From: Ruminococcus sp.
GTDB taxonomy: Bacteria > Bacillota > Clostridia > Oscillospirales > Ruminococcaceae
Direction of reading: 5' to 3'
Assembly: GCA_029063695.1 (NCBI GenBank)
Contig: JAIDNR010000366.1
Location: 1 to 8,894 of the forward strand
DNA length: 8,894 nucleotides
The number at the start of each line of letters is the position of its first letter. Positions within the stretch are counted from its first letter, which is position 1. Below are positions 5,165 through 8,894 of this stretch, piece after piece. The notes under the pieces are model-generated. The model was not told where the DNA came from and did no database searches. It saw only the letters and a program-made list of their open reading frames with translations. Position numbers and translations under genes: made by a program.

Positions 5165-5250
5165 GGGAGAGTTCCCGAGTGGCCAAAGGGGGCAGACTGT
5201 AAATCTGTTGCTTTTCAGCTTCGATGGTCCGAATCCATCCTCTCCCACCA
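5165..5250 (+). tRNA. tRNA-Tyr(GTA), class II, with C at position 55
   Basis: 86 nt with encoded CCA and a long variable arm (GCT-TTTC-AGC core at 5210-5219). Acceptor GGGAGAG pairs with CTCTCCC, the D stem is CCC/GGG, and the anticodon stem GCAGA/TCTGT encloses CTGTAAA with anticodon GTA at 5199-5201. The T stem GATGG/CCATC is perfect, but the loop reads TCCGAAT instead of TTCGAAT, so the nearly universal T55 (pseudouridine site) is C at 5229. Confidence 0.95.
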
Positions 5251-5274
5251 GTTTCTTTCAATATTTTCTTAATT

Positions 5275-5295
5275 CCGCTTAAGGCGGTTTTTTTT
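5275..5295 (+). terminator. Intrinsic terminator after tRNA-Tyr
   Basis: Stem CCGC (5275-5278) with GCGG (5284-5287), loop TTAAG, then eight T (5288-5295). It closes the tRNA cluster. Confidence 0.82.
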
Positions 5296-5379
5296 ATGTC
5301 CGCAAAAAAAGATGTTTTGCACTGAAATTACAGTTTATTGTGTATAAATGTATTTATTTTGCAGAAAACAGAGGCTTTT

Positions 5380-5697
5380 ATGGATTTATACTGTGAAATA
5401 TTTGTAGATACGATTTCGGAATATGATGATTTTTTTGAAATCGTCAGAAATTTCGTCAACGGTCAGAAAATAGCTCTATCCGGTATAGTTTCTGAATGGT
5501 GTGATATGGATATAAGAAAAAACAAGGAATATATTCCCGAAAATCCTGACTTTCTTTACTGGAAATTCATAATTGACACAGAATCGCAGAAAAATATTTC
5601 CAAAACTGCGTATATAGATAATATAAGACAGCTTATTTACTTCCTTAAACAAAAAAATCAGGTAATATGTGCCTGTGACTTTGAGGATATTATTTAA
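5380..5697 (+). CDS. Hypothetical protein, 105 aa, acidic, probably cytosolic
   Basis: Not recognised. It starts MDLYCEIFVDT and ends CACDFEDII; no signal peptide or membrane segment. It looks like a compact alpha/beta protein with a central W40-C41 pair and a conserved-looking 'NPDFLYWKF' (55-63). The frame is open upstream to a TTG at 5338, but the ATG at 5380 is preferred because AGAGG sits 7 nt before it. It lies behind the tRNA-Tyr terminator, with only a weak promoter candidate (TATAAA near 5343). Size and acidity recall small immunity-type proteins of Firmicutes, but no toxin gene is adjacent and I do not assign that role. A partly palindromic hairpin separates it from the next gene, 59 bp on. 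Confidence 0.7.
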   Translation: MDLYCEIFVDTISEYDDFFEIVRNFVNGQKIALSGIVSEWCDMDIRKNKEYIPENPDFLYWKFIIDTESQKNISKTAYIDNIRQLIYFLKQKNQVICACDFEDII

Positions 5698-5704
5698 GCC
5701 AATC

Positions 5705-5723
5705 ACGGCAGAATCTGCCGTTT
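5705..5723 (+). terminator. Possible weak terminator or intergenic hairpin
   Basis: ACGGCA (5705-5710) pairs with TGCCGT (5716-5721) around GAATC, 7 nt after the stop of the 105-aa protein gene. Only a short T run follows, so termination may be partial and the downstream pair may be co-transcribed. Confidence 0.4.
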
Positions 5724-5734
5724 GCATAAATAAC

Positions 5735-5751
5735 TTATCCTTTGGAGGAAT
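5735..5751 (+). promoter_or_regulatory. Shine-Dalgarno leader of the YcxB-like gene, identical to that of typA
   Basis: TTATCCTTTGGAGGAAT contains the Shine-Dalgarno GGAGGA and is identical to 6974-6990. TCCT and AGGA can pair around TTGG, a 4-bp stem that would partly mask the Shine-Dalgarno. Confidence 0.6.
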
Positions 5752-5756
5752 TTAAA

Positions 5757-6287
5757 ATGATTAAAGCTGATGTGAAATATACGGCTGAACACTTTAAGGA
5801 AGTGCAGGTTATTGTTATTCCTTTCAAGCAAAGAATATTATGGCTTGTGCTTACTGCTTTAAGTACTGCTTTTGCAGTATATGCGGTTCTGACGGGAGAA
5901 AAGTTCTTCAACATTTTTACTGTGCTTGCCATGATTTTAATGTTTGGAATACTTGTTTATATAATATCAAATTATGTTATTCTTAATCCTCAGAAAATGT
6001 TTGAAAGATACAATGAATCCCAACCCGATGGTCATATTATTTTTGAGTTTGGTGAGAATTTGCTTAAAATGACAAATCAGTCCAGTACAGCAAACGGAGT
6101 GGGTGAATACCGCTATGATATTTTCGAGACGGCATGGGAAAAACAGAATTTTTTTATAATTCAGATAAAAGCTGTCGGACAGGTTGTTATAAAAAAATCC
6201 GAAATAACCGATGGCACTCCAGATGAACTCAGACAGTTTCTTAATGATAAACTCGGTGATAAATTTAAAATTAAATTCGAGAGGTAA
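5757..6287 (+). CDS. YcxB-like two-transmembrane protein
   Basis: 176 aa. A short N-terminal strand region ('KADVKYTAEHF') is followed by two transmembrane segments (about 26-46 and 50-73) and then a soluble domain (about 94-164; 'DGHIIFEFGENLLKM', 'EYRYDIFETAWEKQNFFIIQI'). This is the layout of YcxB-like proteins of Firmicutes, whose function is unknown; the assignment rests on architecture and remembered sequence style, not a search. The ATG at 5757 is chosen over an in-frame TTG at 5742 because the Shine-Dalgarno GGAGGA (5744-5749) overlaps that TTG and lies 7 nt before the ATG. The next gene starts 5 nt after its stop, with its RBS inside this gene's last codons, so the two are translationally coupled. 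Confidence 0.85.
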   Translation: MIKADVKYTAEHFKEVQVIVIPFKQRILWLVLTALSTAFAVYAVLTGEKFFNIFTVLAMILMFGILVYIISNYVILNPQKMFERYNESQPDGHIIFEFGENLLKMTNQSSTANGVGEYRYDIFETAWEKQNFFIIQIKAVGQVVIKKSEITDGTPDELRQFLNDKLGDKFKIKFER

Positions 6288-6292
6288 ATTTT

Positions 6293-6934
6293 ATGATGAT
6301 ATGCAGAACTTCCGATACAAGCAGACTTGGTTCAAAATTTATAAAAGCAAAACCGGTTTCTGCTTTATTATGGATTTTTACTTCACTGGTTCTTTGTGCC
6401 TTTATGGCAACTGCCCTGATAATTTCAGATAATCCTGAAACTGTAAGCTGGATTTTTTTAGCAGTTATGATATTTTATGTTACCCTGATATGCAGTCAGG
6501 TAAAAAAAGCAGACATTTATTTCAATTCTTTTATTGTAAATTATAAAGGAAAGCTTATTTTTATAAATTTAGGTAACATCTTTATGAATTCCAGACTTTT
6601 CGGCGGTCAGCATGATATTGTCAATACTCCTCTTAAAGTGTTTATTGAATGGTTTAAAGCTGCTGAACGAATGAAAATGTTTCAGAATGAAAGAGATTTT
6701 GATACTTTTATTCTGAGTGATTCTGTCCTTAGCTTTGGTCATTATGTTGAAAAGATATTCAGTGTCAAAATCAACAGAAAGTATATTATTACTAAAGTCA
6801 GACTGAAACAGTGCAATGCAGTTCAGAGCAATATATTAACGGAGTTTACAAAAACAATCCGCATACCTAAAAATTTTAAAAATGCCGGATTTCTGGAAAC
6901 CGAATTAAGGTCTGCTATAGAAAAACAATCCTAA
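6293..6934 (+). CDS. Hypothetical two-transmembrane protein, coupled to the YcxB-like gene
   Basis: 213 aa; family not recognised. Two predicted transmembrane segments (about 22-44 and 51-68) are followed by a basic soluble domain of about 140 aa ('KADIYFNSFIVNYKGKLIFI', later 'FIEWFKAAERMKMF'). The general layout (short N-terminus, TM hairpin, cytosolic domain) matches the preceding YcxB-like protein, so it may be a diverged partner; that is inference. Two adjacent ATG codons (6293 and 6296) could start it. GAGAGG at 6279-6284, overlapping the end of the upstream gene, serves as RBS. It is followed by typA after 62 bp, probably with a separate promoter for typA. Confidence 0.8.
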   Translation: MMICRTSDTSRLGSKFIKAKPVSALLWIFTSLVLCAFMATALIISDNPETVSWIFLAVMIFYVTLICSQVKKADIYFNSFIVNYKGKLIFINLGNIFMNSRLFGGQHDIVNTPLKVFIEWFKAAERMKMFQNERDFDTFILSDSVLSFGHYVEKIFSVKINRKYIITKVRLKQCNAVQSNILTEFTKTIRIPKNFKNAGFLETELRSAIEKQS

Positions 6935-6940
6935 CAAATT

Positions 6941-6968
6941 TTGACGTTATGCGTCATTAACATATATT
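6941..6968 (+). promoter_or_regulatory. Candidate typA promoter
   Basis: TTGACG (6941-6946), 16 bp, TATATT (6963-6968): each hexamer matches consensus in five of six positions. The -35 lies in a small hairpin TGACG-TTATG-CGTCA (6942-6956). Read-through from the upstream gene pair is the alternative. Confidence 0.45.
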
Positions 6969-6973
6969 CAAAT

Positions 6974-6990
6974 TTATCCTTTGGAGGAAT
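6974..6990 (+). promoter_or_regulatory. Shine-Dalgarno leader of typA, identical to that of the YcxB-like gene
   Basis: It is the second copy of the 17-nt leader at 5735-5751, placed 6 nt before the typA ATG. The downstream bases up to the start codon are also nearly the same (A/T-rich, ending AAAATG). Confidence 0.6.
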
Positions 6991-6996
6991 ATAAAA

Positions 6997-8817
6997 ATGA
7001 TTAGAGAAGATTTAAGAAATATCGCTATTATTGCCCATGTTGACCACGGAAAGACCACTCTTGTTGACGAAATGCTCAAACAGGGCGGTGTATTCCGTGA
7101 AAATCAGGCTGTTGCCGAGCGTGTTATGGACTCAAATGATATTGAGCGTGAGCGTGGTATTACTATCCTTGCAAAAAATACTTCCGTAATGTACAATGAT
7201 ATAAAAATCAATATTATTGATACTCCCGGACACGCTGATTTCGGCGGTGAAGTTGAACGTGTACTTGAAATGGTTGACGGCGTACTTCTGCTTGTTGATG
7301 CTGCTGAAGGTCCTATGCCTCAGACAAGATTTGTACTTTCAAAGGCACTTGAAATGGGTCACAAGATTATTGTTGTCGTAAACAAGATTGACCGTCCCGA
7401 TGCGAGACTTGATGAAATCGGCGATGAAGTACTTGAACTTCTTCTTGACCTTGATGCAAGTGATGAACAGCTTGAATCTCCTATACTTTTCTGCTCAGGA
7501 AGAAGCGGTACTGCTTCTCTCAGCCAGTATGAAGCAGGTACAGACCTCAAACCACTGTTTGATACTATAATCAATTACATCGAACCGCCGAAAGGTGACG
7601 AGAATGAGCCTTTGCAGATGCTTATTTCATCTATAGACTATAACGACTATGTAGGACGTATCGGAATCGGACGTATAGTTCGTGGAAATATCAGGGTAAA
7701 TCAGCAGGTTACAGTATGTGACTATACAGGTTCAAAGAAGAATTATAATTCAAAAATTGTATCACTTCTCCAGATTCAGGGACTTAACCGTGTGCCTGTT
7801 GAATCTGCTCAGATGGGCGATATTGTGTGGATTTCAGGTATTGACGGTATAACTATAGGTGATACTATCTGTGCTGTTGATACTCCTGAACCTCTTCCAT
7901 TCGTTAAAATCAGCGAGCCGACTGTTGAAATGACATTCTCTGTAAACGACAGTCCGTTTGCGGGACGTGAGGGCAAATTTGTTACTTCCCGTCAGCTCCG
8001 TGAGAGATTGTTTAAAGAACTGCTCAAAGACGTTTCTCTCCGTGTTGAGGAAACAGAATCAACAGACGCTTTTCGTGTTGCAGGACGTGGAGAAATGCAC
8101 TTGTCTATCCTTATTGAGAATATGCGACGTGAGGGTTATGAACTTGCCGTATCTACTCCCCGTGTACTCTATAAAGAGGGTGAGGACGGCAGAAAACTTG
8201 AACCTATTGAACGTCTTGTCATTGATGTCCCCGACGACTGTGTTGGTTCTGTTATGGAGAAAATCGGTAGCCGTAAGGGTGAGCTTGTTGAAATGCACCC
8301 TCAAGGAAGTCGTATGCGTATTGAATTTCTTGTGCCTGCCCGTGGACTTTTCGGCTATAAAAGTGAGTTTCTTACAGATACAAAGGGCGAGGGAATCATG
8401 AGCCATGTTTTCGAGGATTATCAGCCTTATAAGGGTGATATTGAACGCAGAAAAACAGGTTCTCTTGTATCATTTGAGACGGGTGAGGCTGTAACTTATG
8501 GTCTTTTCAATGCTCAGGAGCGTGGACAGCTTTTTATTCCTGCCGGTACTCCTGTATATGAGGGAATGATTGTAGGTGCATCGCCGAAAACCGATGACCT
8601 TGTTGTAAACGTGTGCAAGAGAAAGCACCTCACAAATACGAGAGCAAGTGGAAGTGACGATGCCCTCAGACTTGTTCCACACCGTATTCTCAGTCTTGAG
8701 GACTGCCTTGAATTTCTTGCCGATGATGAATTGCTGGAAGTTACTCCCGAAAGTCTCAGAATCCGCAAAAGAATACTCAGCAATTCACAGCGTGCTAAAG
8801 TAAGAGCAAAGTCATAA
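6997..8817 (+). CDS. typA: Translational GTPase TypA/BipA
   Basis: Ribosome-associated GTPase of the EF-G/EF-4 superfamily, linked to stress and cold growth and to 50S assembly in other bacteria. At 606 aa it is full length. GTPase motifs: G1 'AHVDHGKT' (13-20), switch I 'ERERGITI' (50-57), G3 'DTPGHADF' (75-82), G4 'NKID' (129-132) and G5 around 'FCSGRSG' (165-171). Domain II ('YVGRIGIGRI'), an EF-G domain III/V-like part ('VAGRGEMHLSILIENMRREG', 'PIERLVIDVPDD') and the BipA-specific C-terminal domain with 'ARGLFGYKSEFLTDTKGEG' follow. GGAGGA lies about 8 nt before the ATG, in a leader also found before the YcxB-like gene. No clear terminator was seen before the window ends. Confidence 0.98.
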   Translation: MIREDLRNIAIIAHVDHGKTTLVDEMLKQGGVFRENQAVAERVMDSNDIERERGITILAKNTSVMYNDIKINIIDTPGHADFGGEVERVLEMVDGVLLLVDAAEGPMPQTRFVLSKALEMGHKIIVVVNKIDRPDARLDEIGDEVLELLLDLDASDEQLESPILFCSGRSGTASLSQYEAGTDLKPLFDTIINYIEPPKGDENEPLQMLISSIDYNDYVGRIGIGRIVRGNIRVNQQVTVCDYTGSKKNYNSKIVSLLQIQGLNRVPVESAQMGDIVWISGIDGITIGDTICAVDTPEPLPFVKISEPTVEMTFSVNDSPFAGREGKFVTSRQLRERLFKELLKDVSLRVEETESTDAFRVAGRGEMHLSILIENMRREGYELAVSTPRVLYKEGEDGRKLEPIERLVIDVPDDCVGSVMEKIGSRKGELVEMHPQGSRMRIEFLVPARGLFGYKSEFLTDTKGEGIMSHVFEDYQPYKGDIERRKTGSLVSFETGEAVTYGLFNAQERGQLFIPAGTPVYEGMIVGASPKTDDLVVNVCKRKHLTNTRASGSDDALRLVPHRILSLEDCLEFLADDELLEVTPESLRIRKRILSNSQRAKVRAKS

Positions 8818-8863
8818 AAATATTAATTCTTAAAATTTTTTATGCTGAAATTTAAAAAAACTC

Positions 8864-8892
8864 TTGACAAACCGAAAATAACAGTGTATAAT
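8864..8892 (+). promoter_or_regulatory. Consensus promoter at the window edge, pointing outward
   Basis: TTGACA (8864-8869), 17 bp, TATAAT (8887-8892). It drives something beyond the window; the strength resembles the tRNA promoters here, so an RNA gene is possible. Between the typA stop and this promoter I see only AT-rich sequence without a GC-rich terminator. Confidence 0.87.
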
Positions 8893-8894
8893 AA

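Overview
The window looks like chromosomal DNA from an AT-rich, Gram-positive, cellulolytic ruminococcus (Ruminococcus flavefaciens/albus type; species not determinable from the sequence alone). The main reason is two secreted proteins that end in ruminococcal dockerins: the first calcium loop is DxNxDxxxDxxD, an 'NPDEYxLSEQGK' spacer follows, and the second half reads 'NADIVNxGDGVTGADA'. Both also carry Thr-rich linkers. Shine-Dalgarno sequences of the AGGAGG type, TTGACA-17-TATAAT promoters with TGn extensions, and CCA-encoding tRNA genes fit a Firmicute.

Left part (1-3410, minus strand): a cellulosomal pair. The upstream gene is a family 9 glycoside hydrolase (3330-1426). It is followed after about 58 bp by a dockerin protein (1367-66) with an unrecognised N-terminal domain, a striking Thr/Tyr linker, 20 consecutive threonines and an Ig-like Big_2 domain. 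A strong cUUCGg-capped terminator lies behind it. The two dockerin-coding 3' ends are a direct repeat of about 258 bp. The pair is probably one transcript whose products attach to the same scaffoldin cohesin type.

Middle (3499-5295, plus strand): rsmE (16S rRNA U1498 methyltransferase) and a 98-aa membrane-anchored, very acidic, Cys-containing protein, each with its own promoter, then tRNA-Pro(TGG), tRNA-Thr(TGT) and tRNA-Tyr(GTA). The Pro and Thr tRNA genes each have a consensus promoter. The Tyr gene sits directly behind a terminator-like hairpin and carries C instead of T at position 55.

Right part (5380-8894, plus strand): a 105-aa unknown protein, a YcxB-like two-TM protein, another two-TM protein of unknown function translationally coupled to it, and the full-length translational GTPase typA/bipA. 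The YcxB-like gene and typA share an identical 17-nt Shine-Dalgarno leader. The window ends on a consensus promoter pointing out of it. No mobile elements, CRISPR arrays or defence genes were seen. The most unusual content is the dockerin protein at 66-1367.
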